A stretch of 33,617 bases of DNA. Source: a virus. Under the pieces are notes generated by a model. It worked only from the letters and a program-made list of their open reading frames with translations. It was not told where the DNA came from and ran no database searches. Below, in pieces: positions 14,537 to 23,843 of the stretch. A program made the translations under genes and the position numbers. The DNA lies in IMG/VR virus record IMGVR_UViG_3300008738_000011, positions 1-33,617 of that record. One strand, given 5' to 3'. Each line of letters begins with the position of its first letter. The stretch's first letter is position 1.

Positions 14537-17320
14537 TTAAACATTAAATATAACGGGTTCTGTTTTCATTTTAAAATATGTCTCATATGCATGTTGACTG
14601 TTTAATTTTACATCTATTTGTTTTTCATAAGCTAATAGAGTAGCCTCAGCGGTATGGGGGGTTGTTTGAGAACGTATACTACCCCATGTAGATACCATTG
14701 CAACCATATTAGGTAAATCAGAACCAACACCCATCATTTCTTCCCATATTTCATTCATTTTTTCTATTGCATTTTCGGAAATATCCTTCCATCTATCCAT
14801 TTCTTCTTTAAAATCAGCTACATCTTTTTTTAAATCAATTAACATTACTTCGTTAACTCCGGTAAGTGCTGATACAGCTAATTGCCCCATTTGTAAAGGA
14901 GTTAGCATAGAAAAACTAGTCGTACTATCAAAAGTAAATCCAGAAGGAGTATCTGCTACAGTGACATCTCCTATCATATCTCCCATATCATCAAACATAT
15001 TAGTACCAGGAGGCCCTGTATCTCCAGCACTATAACCAATCTTGACATCCCAAGCCATAATTGCAGCAGAAGCTAGAAAATTCAATGCCATAGCTAATGC
15101 AGGATCATCTACTACTTCTGTAATAATTGCTTGAATAGCCATCTGAACAATCATTTTAAAAGCCATTTTTGCTATAGCTGGAATTAAAACAGTTTTAATG
15201 GCATATAAAGTACCTACTTCAGCTGCTGCAAGTAACGCAGTAAGAAAATCGTCTTCTCCTCCTGTTCCTCCACCAGATGATACCGTAAGATAAACTACAA
15301 CTATAATTATTATTAGTACTACTAGAGCTGTAAGAAAATCCATTCCAGCATGCTCAATTACTTCATAATGAGCTACATAGATAGAAGCATGCGCTCCAGC
15401 TAGGAATAATTTAGCTACTTCATTATGGGATAAATCTTTAACAAAGCTATAAATAAAAGGAGCCATTAAATCTTCTTTAGCCCCTAAATTAAACTTAACT
15501 ATTTTAAATTTACCTGTATCTCCATCAATAACCTTTAAAGCACCTATAGGTGCATGTACTGTATATGCATCCAATCCAGAGGGCTTACAACAATAGTAAG
15601 TTATTGATTGCCCTATAGTTGTCTCAGGGGCTGCAGCTTCTACATATCTTAATACTCCTGATCCATTGTTTTCATATACACCATCAGGAGTTAAATATAT
15701 GATTGAACTAGTACTACCATCCGCTTCCTGTAGCACTGGACTAGGATTGTTATAAGACAGTCTTTTAGTTACTTGTAACCAATTAGCTGCTTCTGAGGAC
15801 GTAGTACCAGGATTAGGTACACCATTTCCATCTAAGAAATCCTGTACTTCATCTAAATCATCTGCTTTATATCCTACGTTATATGTTCCTTTACCTGAAG
15901 AAACATAATAGTTATATTTCAATAGGTTATTTGAATCAAATCTTGACATATCTGAATAATAAATGCCATTTTCTGTACTACCACTATCTGCATTAATATC
16001 AGCTAATGAAGTAAACTGATATGTAATATAAGACCATTGAAAAGCAGACTCATAGTCATCACATCGGACTAAAATATTATTTTGAGGTCTATCATCTCCT
16101 GTTGGAGTATTATTATAAATACCTTGTGTTGTGCCTTGAGCAGGGTATAAATTTTCAAACATTCTAAATAAATAAGACATACCTGCTTGAGTAGTATCCC
16201 ACATACGAACACCAAAATTAATATATGCATGATCTAAATCACCAGCCGCAATTCCTGAATCACTCATAATCGTATCTATAACTTCCTGAGCATCTAAATT
16301 TAATATAGCTACTAAATCAGTGATTTGCTGTGCTTTTGTAGTACCAAAAGTACTAAAATTAGCATTATTAATTCTTAATGGTATGGCGGGTAATGCTTGT
16401 AAATTAGCATTATCTATTTGAATGGGTTCTTCTATAGTATCTAAATCAGTATATGTTCCAGAGCCTGCTTGATATATAAATAAGTAAATTCTTGAAGGAG
16501 TTGAATTTTGATAATACGTTGATACGTAATGTATCTGGGTTGGTTTTGTCGGAGCAGTATAAGGTAAAGTTATAGAAATACCGTTATTTTGATATGCGGG
16601 TATACTATAGTCATCCGTAGAAGAATTATAACTAATTGTATTAAGATTTACATACCATCGTTGATCTGCTGTTGCGGAGTCACTCGTTGTTATTTCACTA
16701 GTAATATCTACATCAAAATGATTAGTTGAAGGGGTTACTTGAACAGTATCTGCCGCCGGGGTAGTTGGAGATATAGTAATAGTGGCGTTACCTTCTCCTA
16801 ATCTATTCAGTCCTACATCATATCCTCTATTTTCTTGTAACCAGTACTTAACCCAATCTGATTTAGATAAAGCTCTTAAATAAGCTGTTTCAACTGTACA
16901 AGCTACGCCTGTAAGAGTTTGTAAGGCAGCAGTTAATTCATCATAGTCTACAACTAAAATATATGAATCTAAATCAGGGAAATTTTCAAAATAATTTCCC
17001 TGATCAATAAAACTGGTAAATTCTTGTATATTAGCTTTAAGACTACGAAATACGAGATGATAAATTAGGTTAGAGCCAACGTCCCTATTACCGATTACCG
17101 ACTGCATGATAGAACTTTTAATAGGATTTCTTCTATCTACATCTTCAAATAAAGGGTAATTACGAACTTCAAAATACTCAACAATTTGGGTACTTCCACC
17201 ATCATACCCAAGCACTACCATAATAAGTTGTACAACTAATTCAACTACTTGTACAACGGCTTCAACTATACCAACAACAACATCAATAACTGCCGTAAAA
17301 ACACTAGCAATAAAACTCAT
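14537..17320 (-). CDS. Large membrane-interacting virion protein, 927 aa
   Basis: Residues 1-38 are a very hydrophobic Val/Ile-rich amphipathic stretch. Residues about 40-620 are beta-rich with many Thr, Asn and Tyr, as in structural proteins. At about 660-681 there is a clear membrane segment (LIIIIVVVYL within it), then hydrophobic helices around 696-734 and 741-757. The C-terminus (about 820-890) is helical and charged. This mix suggests a virion protein that changes from packaged to membrane-inserted form, for example in DNA and polymerase ejection. It starts 5 bp after the 174-aa gene with AGGAT upstream. N4 has large structural genes at this place in the cluster, but I cannot assign a specific N4 number. 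Function is inferred. Confidence 0.68.
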   Translation of the reverse strand: MSFIASVFTAVIDVVVGIVEAVVQVVELVVQLIMVVLGYDGGSTQIVEYFEVRNYPLFEDVDRRNPIKSSIMQSVIGNRDVGSNLIYHLVFRSLKANIQEFTSFIDQGNYFENFPDLDSYILVVDYDELTAALQTLTGVACTVETAYLRALSKSDWVKYWLQENRGYDVGLNRLGEGNATITISPTTPAADTVQVTPSTNHFDVDITSEITTSDSATADQRWYVNLNTISYNSSTDDYSIPAYQNNGISITLPYTAPTKPTQIHYVSTYYQNSTPSRIYLFIYQAGSGTYTDLDTIEEPIQIDNANLQALPAIPLRINNANFSTFGTTKAQQITDLVAILNLDAQEVIDTIMSDSGIAAGDLDHAYINFGVRMWDTTQAGMSYLFRMFENLYPAQGTTQGIYNNTPTGDDRPQNNILVRCDDYESAFQWSYITYQFTSLADINADSGSTENGIYYSDMSRFDSNNLLKYNYYVSSGKGTYNVGYKADDLDEVQDFLDGNGVPNPGTTSSEAANWLQVTKRLSYNNPSPVLQEADGSTSSIIYLTPDGVYENNGSGVLRYVEAAAPETTIGQSITYYCCKPSGLDAYTVHAPIGALKVIDGDTGKFKIVKFNLGAKEDLMAPFIYSFVKDLSHNEVAKLFLAGAHASIYVAHYEVIEHAGMDFLTALVVLIIIIVVVYLTVSSGGGTGGEDDFLTALLAAAEVGTLYAIKTVLIPAIAKMAFKMIVQMAIQAIITEVVDDPALAMALNFLASAAIMAWDVKIGYSAGDTGPPGTNMFDDMGDMIGDVTVADTPSGFTFDSTTSFSMLTPLQMGQLAVSALTGVNEVMLIDLKKDVADFKEEMDRWKDISENAIEKMNEIWEEMMGVGSDLPNMVAMVSTWGSIRSQTTPHTAEATLLAYEKQIDVKLNSQHAYETYFKMKTEPVIFNV

Positions 17321-17325
17321 TGCTA

Positions 17326-17850
17326 CTATCCTGTAGGTTCTGCGTTACTAATCTGTGTATTAATATTTCCTGTACCAGTTTCATTAATAGCAGTTACACC
17401 TGTAGCAGCTACTCCAGCAGTTGAAATATTAACACTCCATGCATCTAAAATAGTTTTAAGATATTTTTGATCAGCATTCCATTTGAAACCTTTAGCTTGT
17501 TCAGCAGATAAAGCAGCTGCTCTACCCATAATACTAGTAGTACTAGGAGCTACTTTAGTTGATTGATCTGTTTGAGCAAATTCAGTAATTTCTTTTTGGA
17601 ATAATAAACTAGTTTCAGCATTTGTTTTAGCTTGTCCTAGTGTGTAAGCTACTGCCTGTTGTACAGTAGCTTGCATTGCAGTTAAATAAACTGTTGCGTA
17701 ATCACTGCCAGTAATTCTACCTAAATTATATTGAGCAGATAGATGAGCATTCACTGTCTCCATCATGTCATCAAATATTCCAGTTCCTGTAACTACATTA
17801 TTAGAATCTGTAGAAACACCAGCAGTTAAATTCGCAATAGTTAAAGGCAT
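17326..17850 (-). CDS. Conserved phage structural-type protein, 174 aa
   Basis: The protein begins with a short polar leader. A helical segment follows (about 25-100) containing GIFDDMMETVNAHLSAQY, TGSDYATVYLTAMQ and TVQQAVAYTLGQAK. The C-terminus is Thr/Ala/Asn-rich and probably flexible. The 'D-Y-A-x-V-Y-L-x-A-M-Q-x-x-x-Q-Q' pattern recurs in small proteins next to head genes of many phages, as I recall, without a settled function. The start shares one base with the previous stop (TAATG) and has GGGAGA upstream. It lies between the 208-aa gene and the 927-aa virion gene, so a head or head-tail role is likely but unproven. Confidence 0.62.
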   Translation of the reverse strand: MPLTIANLTAGVSTDSNNVVTGTGIFDDMMETVNAHLSAQYNLGRITGSDYATVYLTAMQATVQQAVAYTLGQAKTNAETSLLFQKEITEFAQTDQSTKVAPSTTSIMGRAAALSAEQAKGFKWNADQKYLKTILDAWSVNISTAGVAATGVTAINETGTGNINTQISNAEPTG

Positions 17851-18476
17851 TAGTTATCTCCCGTATGAAATGCTGGATTAGCAGCTTGGGCATCTGCTAG
17901 TCTTTTTAATTGTTCTTTTGTAAGAGGGTCTAAAACACGTACATTAAATTTTTGTGTAATATAGGGTTCTAATACTTTCTCGCCATTAGGACGAGTAACA
18001 GTTTTAAATTTCTGCATTTCAGCATGTCTTATTTGATTATAAATAATATTAGGAACATGCCAGCCTTCCTCGTTATTAAATGGAACAAATTTCTTAATCA
18101 TTTTTCCATTATTTAAACTAGAAGCTCCTACTGTAAATATAAGTCCTGGATACCCACTCATAAGAGGATCGTTAGGAGTAACTACAATACGAACTAATTT
18201 TAATGCTTCCTGTGTACCAGTTAATTCCATTGCTTTAGTAGCTGCAGCTATAGCTGCTTTACTTGCATTAGGATTGCCGCCTTCATATGGACGATCTGTA
18301 GCTACTTCTTCATTATCAAAATCCTGCATCATGCTTTCAGGATTTTTTCTTACATCAGCTAAAAGCTCTGCTAGTTTAGCTTGGCCTGTTTTATGGTGAA
18401 ACGTAACTCCATACTCTTTTAATTCTGCTTTAATTTCTTCGTAACTAAGTTCACTAATTGGTGTTAAAACTTCCAT
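17850..18476 (-). CDS. Head-module protein with N-terminal HeH/SAP-like helix-hairpin, 208 aa
   Basis: Residues about 8-42 (LSYEEIKAELKEYGVTF, then a basic turn and AKLAELLADV) have the helix-extension-helix pattern of HeH/LEM/SAP domains, which often bind nucleic acid or nucleoprotein. A short disordered acidic linker follows. Residues about 75-195 form a beta-containing domain with KLVRIVVTPNDP and GWHVP, seen in phage proteins encoded next to capsid genes. It is the first gene after the capsid terminator-like hairpin, with a strong AAGGAGAA site. The likely place of action is the virion head, perhaps contacting packaged DNA (inference). Confidence 0.62.
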   Translation of the reverse strand: MEVLTPISELSYEEIKAELKEYGVTFHHKTGQAKLAELLADVRKNPESMMQDFDNEEVATDRPYEGGNPNASKAAIAAATKAMELTGTQEALKLVRIVVTPNDPLMSGYPGLIFTVGASSLNNGKMIKKFVPFNNEEGWHVPNIIYNQIRHAEMQKFKTVTRPNGEKVLEPYITQKFNVRVLDPLTKEQLKRLADAQAANPAFHTGDN

Positions 18477-18511
18477 TTCATTCTCCTTTGAGAAACTGTC
18501 ATTCCTCGAGT

Positions 18512-18545
18512 TAAAAGAGAAGCCCCCGAGGGCGTAGCCCTCGGG
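18512..18545 (-). terminator. Terminator-like hairpin after the capsid gene
   Basis: A perfect 9-bp stem (18525-18533 with 18537-18545, CCCGAGGGC) encloses a 3-nt loop (UAC in the minus-strand transcript). A U-rich stretch, UUCUCUUUU, follows shortly after. It starts 15 bases past the capsid stop in an 84-bp gap. It could partly stop transcription after the capsid gene, or protect the 3' end of capsid mRNA, raising capsid over downstream products. The U tract is imperfect and set a few bases off the stem, so read-through is expected. Confidence 0.65.
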
Positions 18546-18560
18546 TGGCGTTCCTGTTAT

Positions 18561-19871
18561 TTATACAGCTGCCAAGGCAGTCCAAATAATTCCTAGACGT
18601 TCTGGGCGAAGCGCCATAAAACCATAATACCATTTGATGGAGTAGAACCCTACTTCACCGTATGGATCATCCAAAGAAGCTATTTCTTTACCGGGCTTCT
18701 TGTGGTTAATGGTAAATTTAACGCTTTTTCCATCAGTCTGGAAACCAATCGTAGTGAAAGCACCATCACCAACAACCAACATTGGGTAGATGTCTGCACC
18801 GTTATCACCAGTACCTGCTGTATCAGCAGCAGATGCACCACCGTTTTCGGTGAATTGCATTTCTGGTACTACAACAATTCGGAACTGATCTACTGTTCCA
18901 ATTTCACCATTCATGATATTTCCAGCATCAGCATACTTTTCAACAGATACGAAAGCAGGCTGGCTGTGAAGATCAGTCATAGCTCGTAGAACAGGAATCA
19001 ATTCAGAACCAACATACATTACACGACCACCATTAATGGTTTTCGTGTCAACCATTCGAGATCCAGCAATAATCTTTGTTTGCTTAGGAGTTTTATTATC
19101 ATCCAAAGCAATAGAAAGATTCATTAGATCTCTATAAGTAACAACTTCATCAACGTCTAATTTACTACCTGTCGTTACAGCATTAGTAGAAGAACAGTAG
19201 TAAGCTGTGCCGTTAGCAGTTGCATTAGTAATAAGATCTGCCTGAAGCTCCGCTTCAGTCAGCTCATTAGCACCAACAAGAGCTTCCTCAGTAATATGCA
19301 TCAACAATTCTGAATCAGAATCGAAATCCATTGATTCCTGAGTATACTCCGTAAAGAAACCACGTTTAAGCAATTCACCCTCAATTTGCGTACGAGTGAA
19401 TCCAACACGGTTAACTCGACCACCGTTTTCACGGAGGGTTGGAATTTTAGATTTAATTGTTCCGGTATCTTTAGAAGAACCGTACAAGTTCTGGTCATTC
19501 TCAGCTACTTCACCAGTATTACCAGCGGCAGTTCGAGCAGCAGCTCTATTTGCATAGTTGGTATTTTGAAGAACACCAGAAGAATTCCAGGCAGACCATG
19601 TACCAGCAGTTAATGCTGTACCTGCAGCATCAAGTCCTTGGTCACCCGTATTCAATACATCAAGCAATGGAACATATACATCTTGCTTGATTTTTTTACC
19701 CATATGTTTCGGCATAGCACGTACATCAGCCAAAGGCATAAAATACTGTTTATCCCGAACAGAAATAAGGGCTTTCTTAAAATAATAATCGGTTCTCGCT
19801 TGAGGGCCGATATCTGACGCAGTACCACTAGCAGTGCTAGAAGGTGCGTTATACATGTTTTCGTTAGCCAT
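18561..19871 (-). CDS. Major capsid protein, N4-gp56 family type, 436 aa
   Basis: The length (436 aa) is close to N4 gp56 (about 400). The N-terminus is polar (TASDIGPQARTDYYFKKAL), as in N4-gp56-type capsids, followed by QYFMPLADVRAMPKHMGK. Residues about 150-300 contain the helix-rich HK97-like core, with TQESMDFDSDSELL, ADLITNATA and DLMNLSIAL. The C-terminus is beta-rich and ends YYGFMALRPERLGIIWTALAAV-like. Its position after a scaffold gene supports the call. Base composition is visibly richer in G+C and its codons look less extreme than in neighbours, as is usual for a very highly expressed gene. AGGAC is the best ribosome site. A terminator-like hairpin follows. The capsid role is confident. 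Confidence 0.88.
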   Translation of the reverse strand: MANENMYNAPSSTASGTASDIGPQARTDYYFKKALISVRDKQYFMPLADVRAMPKHMGKKIKQDVYVPLLDVLNTGDQGLDAAGTALTAGTWSAWNSSGVLQNTNYANRAAARTAAGNTGEVAENDQNLYGSSKDTGTIKSKIPTLRENGGRVNRVGFTRTQIEGELLKRGFFTEYTQESMDFDSDSELLMHITEEALVGANELTEAELQADLITNATANGTAYYCSSTNAVTTGSKLDVDEVVTYRDLMNLSIALDDNKTPKQTKIIAGSRMVDTKTINGGRVMYVGSELIPVLRAMTDLHSQPAFVSVEKYADAGNIMNGEIGTVDQFRIVVVPEMQFTENGGASAADTAGTGDNGADIYPMLVVGDGAFTTIGFQTDGKSVKFTINHKKPGKEIASLDDPYGEVGFYSIKWYYGFMALRPERLGIIWTALAAV

Positions 19872-19900
19872 AATAAATGTCCTGTATTAAATAGTGTTAA

Positions 19901-21067
19901 CTACCGGACAGCATACCTTTTCATAAATTCTTCATCAGAAAGACCTAAAAAATCTTCCTCTTTTGAAGCTTTTTTTGTAGTAGTTTGCTTGACCGGAGCT
20001 ACTGCTTTTCGTTTTTTATTTCGATCAGCATCAGCTTTTTTATCATTACTTGATACTTTGGACGTTGCTGGATTACCTTCTTGAGTTGGATTAGTTAACA
20101 ATCCTTGTTTATACATATATTCCGCAATTTGCTTATAAGCTTCTACATCGGGAATTCCAGGAATTTTACCTAAAGTTTTTTCCTGTTGTAAAACTGCATT
20201 AACTTTATCAAAAACACCATTACCCATATGGGCATTAATAATACCAATAATTTCTGGATTATCAGAAATTACGGTTTTACTCTGCTGATCCCATTCTTTA
20301 GTTAAAACATTAATTGTTTTAGTAAAGGTTTCGGTATCTTTAATTTCATCAAGAACCGCATCTAAATTATATTCTTTATCGCTAAGAGTATAATTAGTAG
20401 GTTGATAATCACTAGGAACATCCTTGTCAATATCTAAAGGGTCTATATTACTATCCTGTATAAGCTTGGTGATTGCTTTCGGGTCCTTTCTCGCAAGGTC
20501 AATTAAATTATTTAATTTACCTTCATCTAATAGTTCATTCTTTTCAAGCATTTTAACTATCTTTAAATGCGGCTTTAGTTGCGACATTTTCTTTTGATAG
20601 TTAGCGCCCATTTGCATTAAGCGCACTATATCATTAGGATCCGTAACTTGCATATCAGTCCCATTGGCTTTAAAAGGACTAGACACCTTTTTATATGCAC
20701 TTTCGTAATCAAACTCGGTAGTTTCCGGAGTATCCTCCTTTGTTTCTGTTGAGTCTTTCTTACTAGTATCAAGAGATTCTGTAGTATCACTATCCGTAGA
20801 CGTTTCAGGCTCCGTTTGAGTATCCTCAACTGGTTGGCTTACTTTATCTTCTTCAGTTGTAACTTCAGTTTGCTCTTGTGCATCACTTTCTTCCTCTACA
20901 TCAGTATCGGAAGTTGCTTCTGTTTCATCAGAATCTTCTGATGAAGTATCCTGAGCTGAATCTTCAAGGGTGGTCTCTGACTCTTCAATAGACTCCTCGG
21001 ATAAGAATTCAGCTGGATCTTTTTCTAAAAATTCCTGGTCTGATAGACCTAAAGAAGTTTGGCTCAT
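19901..21067 (-). CDS. Acidic scaffold-type protein, 388 aa
   Basis: Residues about 15-120 are extremely rich in Asp, Glu, Ser and Thr. The middle (about 120-330) is helical and charged, and the C-terminus has a basic patch (about 340-368). This composition and the position directly upstream of the capsid gene fit an assembly scaffold. A short motif, LGLSD(Q/E)EF, occurs at both ends (residues 6-13 and 374-381). The C-terminal copy lies just behind the basic patch, where scaffolds such as that of P22 bind coat protein. The start overlaps the previous gene by 4 bp (ATGA). It could alternatively be an internal head protein. No protease motif is seen. Confidence 0.7.
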   Translation of the reverse strand: MSQTSLGLSDQEFLEKDPAEFLSEESIEESETTLEDSAQDTSSEDSDETEATSDTDVEEESDAQEQTEVTTEEDKVSQPVEDTQTEPETSTDSDTTESLDTSKKDSTETKEDTPETTEFDYESAYKKVSSPFKANGTDMQVTDPNDIVRLMQMGANYQKKMSQLKPHLKIVKMLEKNELLDEGKLNNLIDLARKDPKAITKLIQDSNIDPLDIDKDVPSDYQPTNYTLSDKEYNLDAVLDEIKDTETFTKTINVLTKEWDQQSKTVISDNPEIIGIINAHMGNGVFDKVNAVLQQEKTLGKIPGIPDVEAYKQIAEYMYKQGLLTNPTQEGNPATSKVSSNDKKADADRNKKRKAVAPVKQTTTKKASKEEDFLGLSDEEFMKRYAVR

Positions 21068-21396
21068 TGAAGTACCTCTTCTTGTAATAATTCTTCACGT
21101 GTTTTTTCATGTCCTTCAATAGCTTGATCCATTTCGTCTCCCCGCCGCATAACAGATTCCAGCCAATTTTTAAGAGCGCCTACACCATATATCATATTAT
21201 CTATTAATTGTTTTTGATCATCATTCATAAAAGAACTTTTAGCCATAACTAATCTAGCAGCCTCTTCTTTAAAATATCCTTCCTCAATAACATCCTTAAA
21301 TTCTTTACTTTGCATTAATTTAGCACAATTGTCTCGTAAAGCTCTTATTCGTTGAGCCATTTCAATCTGTATTTCGACCTCCTCAATTGGCCTCAT
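21064..21396 (-). CDS. Small helical protein between portal and scaffold, 110 aa
   Basis: Not recognised. The whole sequence is predicted helical and charged (RPIEEVEIQIEMAQRI at the start, EEAARLVMAK in the middle, KTREELLQEEVLQ at the end). It has no membrane segment and one Cys. It lies 9 bp after the portal gene with AAGGAGA and overlaps the scaffold start by 4 bp. The position suggests a head-assembly chaperone or connector component. N4 also has a small gene between portal and scaffold/capsid, but equivalence is only positional. Confidence 0.6.
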   Translation of the reverse strand: MRPIEEVEIQIEMAQRIRALRDNCAKLMQSKEFKDVIEEGYFKEEAARLVMAKSSFMNDDQKQLIDNMIYGVGALKNWLESVMRRGDEMDQAIEGHEKTREELLQEEVLQ

Positions 21397-21405
21397 ATAA
21401 TCTCC

Positions 21406-23502
21406 TTATTGTTGTTGTTGTTTAGTTAACGCATCGAATGCTACTTTATCAAGATTAGCTAATCTATCGTGTTCTTTATTTTCCATTTGTTGCTTATGTT
21501 TTCTATCATCTGAATCCATCTCTCTAGCATGCGATACTCCTGATTCTTTTTCCATAAAATCAAGATCATCTAAATCAGAAGCACTATGCATACTTCTTGC
21601 TTTAGCTTGTTCTGTTGCAGCTTTAGCTTTCTTAAGCTCAACATCTACTGCATTTTCTTGAGCTTTAGCAGATTCATTATTAACTTGAGCTTCAAGTAAT
21701 GCATTTTCAAGTTGAGCTTTTTGTTGTGCTATAGGATCAGGTTGGGGTTGGTACTCTTCAATGCGTTTAGCTAAGTCAGGCATTTTACGTAATTTAGCTA
21801 TATCTGCTAGAATCATATAGCTCATTTCAGGAGGCATAGTATTTCCCATAGTCTGTAACATAAAAGCCAATTCACTAGCTTTTTGTTCATCAGCTTCCGC
21901 GGTAGAGATATTAAGCTTAATATCGTACTTCCCTCCCAAATCATTTCTATTAATAGCCATAAATTCTTCATTAGTAATGCGAATAATTTCTTCATCATCT
22001 AGAAATTCGGCGTTCATAGAAATAATTTTTCTACCAATTTGGGTTAATCCATTAGATAGTCTACGTAAAATACCTAGTTCTCGTTTAGATGTAGCATCTA
22101 ATGCAGATCTAATTCCAGTAGCCGTAGCTCCTAATGCCTGTCCTGAAATACCTTGTGTAAATGCTTTAACACCTGTTAATGCTTCAGCATCATTATTTTG
22201 CATATTTAATACTTCTAAAGCAGATCTAGGAATTTCCGGATAAACTTCCATATGAAAAGCTTGCCTAGGATCTACATTAGCATTAAATTTATAATCATCA
22301 CCTCGTTCAAATTTACGGGCATTAGTAACATCTAATGCATCTTTTCTAATACCTTGTTGTCCATTAGCACTACGTCCAATAATATCAATAATACCTCGAG
22401 TAACCGCTCCTACTATTTTTTGATTATCTTCTATTAATGACGCATCTGGTTCCCCGTAAATATTTTTACGTCTAGGTAAGTATTGAACTAATACAAAAGG
22501 TAATTTTTTATCTGGATATGGATTTTCCTCTAATCGTATAAATGTGCTTCCTACCCAAGTAGCTACGAAAGGTTTAACTTCCCCGGTATCATCTATATCC
22601 CAATACCCCCAATATTCTCTAGCAATAACCTTTTTTCTAGCTTTATCCTTAAATGTAAAAGAAGTGTCATCTGAATTAACAGCATGGTCTGGTTCAGCTA
22701 ATACTGACGCACTTTCAAAATTAATATTATCTAAATTTGTATATCTTCCGTCTTTTTTAAGTTCAGATAACGATGTTTCAAAGCTAAATACTGCAAAGTT
22801 AGCTTTTTCAATATCTCCTTCACAAGTAGGATCTAAAATAATATTGTTATAATCACAGACATCTAATACTGGATTATTTTTAAGGGTAACTGTTTTTATA
22901 GTTTCTTTTACTCCTACTTTTACCTCCTGCATTGCAGGTTGTCCAGTATTAGGATCTACACTCATTTGACCTGTATTTGGGTCCATAACAGGTTGTAATT
23001 CCATTACATCTTCATAAACTTTACGTTCTCCTTCTTCAAACTCCCAACCAGTACGTACTATAACTGTACCTTCATCAACAGCTGTTCTTACATATTCATC
23101 AACAAATTTAACTTTATCCATACGGCAGTTAAGTTGATAATTAACTACCATTCCATTTTGTATAGCAGATTTCTTATCCTCAAAAGTTTGAGGAGATGTA
23201 TTAAATAAATCATCAGTAGATAAAAAAGGTTCTGATAAAGCAGCATAACGCCATTCTGCTTGTCTACGCGCTAATTTAGGAACTAATTTAGAACGTCCTT
23301 TTTTAGCATTAATTGTCTGTTCACCGTTAAGAACTCTTAACCAATTATCTACTTCTTGAACATGAACATCATGAGCTACTTGAGCTGATTCAAAATCAGC
23401 TTTAAGATCTGCTAGTTGAGGCGGATTTTTCCAATCTGGTTGCAAAGTAGATGCATCAGTTTCAACATGATCTACAACTTCATCTGTATTTGTATCGCTC
23501 AT
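21406..23502 (-). CDS. Portal protein, N4-type, 698 aa
   Basis: This would be the dodecameric vertex ring through which DNA is packaged and ejected. The N-terminus contains KLARRQAEWRYAALSEPFLST, which closely fits N4-like portals (KxxRKQxEWRYxxLSEPFL). A wing and stem region follows with DPTCEGDIEKA, REYWGYWDID and LVQYLPRRKNIYGEPDASL. A long crown/barrel helix runs about 560-690 and is rich in Gln, Glu, Lys and Ala. A short tandem unit, DPNTGQ, appears twice near residues 180-195. Length is near that of N4 gp59 (763 aa, from memory). It overlaps the upstream 114-aa gene by 4 bp (ATGA) and has GGGAG upstream. High confidence. Confidence 0.9.
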   Translation of the reverse strand: MSDTNTDEVVDHVETDASTLQPDWKNPPQLADLKADFESAQVAHDVHVQEVDNWLRVLNGEQTINAKKGRSKLVPKLARRQAEWRYAALSEPFLSTDDLFNTSPQTFEDKKSAIQNGMVVNYQLNCRMDKVKFVDEYVRTAVDEGTVIVRTGWEFEEGERKVYEDVMELQPVMDPNTGQMSVDPNTGQPAMQEVKVGVKETIKTVTLKNNPVLDVCDYNNIILDPTCEGDIEKANFAVFSFETSLSELKKDGRYTNLDNINFESASVLAEPDHAVNSDDTSFTFKDKARKKVIAREYWGYWDIDDTGEVKPFVATWVGSTFIRLEENPYPDKKLPFVLVQYLPRRKNIYGEPDASLIEDNQKIVGAVTRGIIDIIGRSANGQQGIRKDALDVTNARKFERGDDYKFNANVDPRQAFHMEVYPEIPRSALEVLNMQNNDAEALTGVKAFTQGISGQALGATATGIRSALDATSKRELGILRRLSNGLTQIGRKIISMNAEFLDDEEIIRITNEEFMAINRNDLGGKYDIKLNISTAEADEQKASELAFMLQTMGNTMPPEMSYMILADIAKLRKMPDLAKRIEEYQPQPDPIAQQKAQLENALLEAQVNNESAKAQENAVDVELKKAKAATEQAKARSMHSASDLDDLDFMEKESGVSHAREMDSDDRKHKQQMENKEHDRLANLDKVAFDALTKQQQQ

Positions 23503-23843
23503 GTGCTACTCCCGGCTCTTTCTAAATGTTTCTCATAATTACTATATTGTTTTTTAAGAAAACTATCAACCTTATATATCTTAAGGTTATCACTATCACT
23601 GTGATAAGTTAAGTAATTATTAAACATACTATGTTGACCTTCTAAGGGAATAGAGCAATATATATCGTCTGCTTGTACAATTTCAGATACAAAATAAGTC
23701 CATATTTTAGCAAAATTTAGTTTAGCTTCTACTGTGTCATTAATAAATACTCCAGCTATCATGTAACCATTTAGTTTTCTATCAAATCTATAAAATAAAG
23801 CTGCTTCTCCCTCTTGCACTAAACTAGTGTGAGCAAATAACAT
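23499..23843 (-). CDS. Hypothetical protein upstream of portal, 114 aa
   Basis: Family not firmly recognised. The pattern of short strands and helices (AALFYRFDRKLNGYMIAGVFIN, then AKIWTYFVSEIV, then YCSIPLE and LKIYKVD) suggests a compact alpha/beta domain. Such a domain is compatible with a small acyltransferase-like (GNAT-type) fold, but no acetyl-CoA loop is evident. The start overlaps the stop of the ACP-like gene by one base and has GGAGG upstream; its own end overlaps the portal start. The ACP-like neighbour makes an acyl-transfer role worth testing, nothing more. Confidence 0.55.
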   Translation of the reverse strand: MLFAHTSLVQEGEAALFYRFDRKLNGYMIAGVFINDTVEAKLNFAKIWTYFVSEIVQADDIYCSIPLEGQHSMFNNYLTYHSDSDNLKIYKVDSFLKKQYSNYEKHLERAGSST

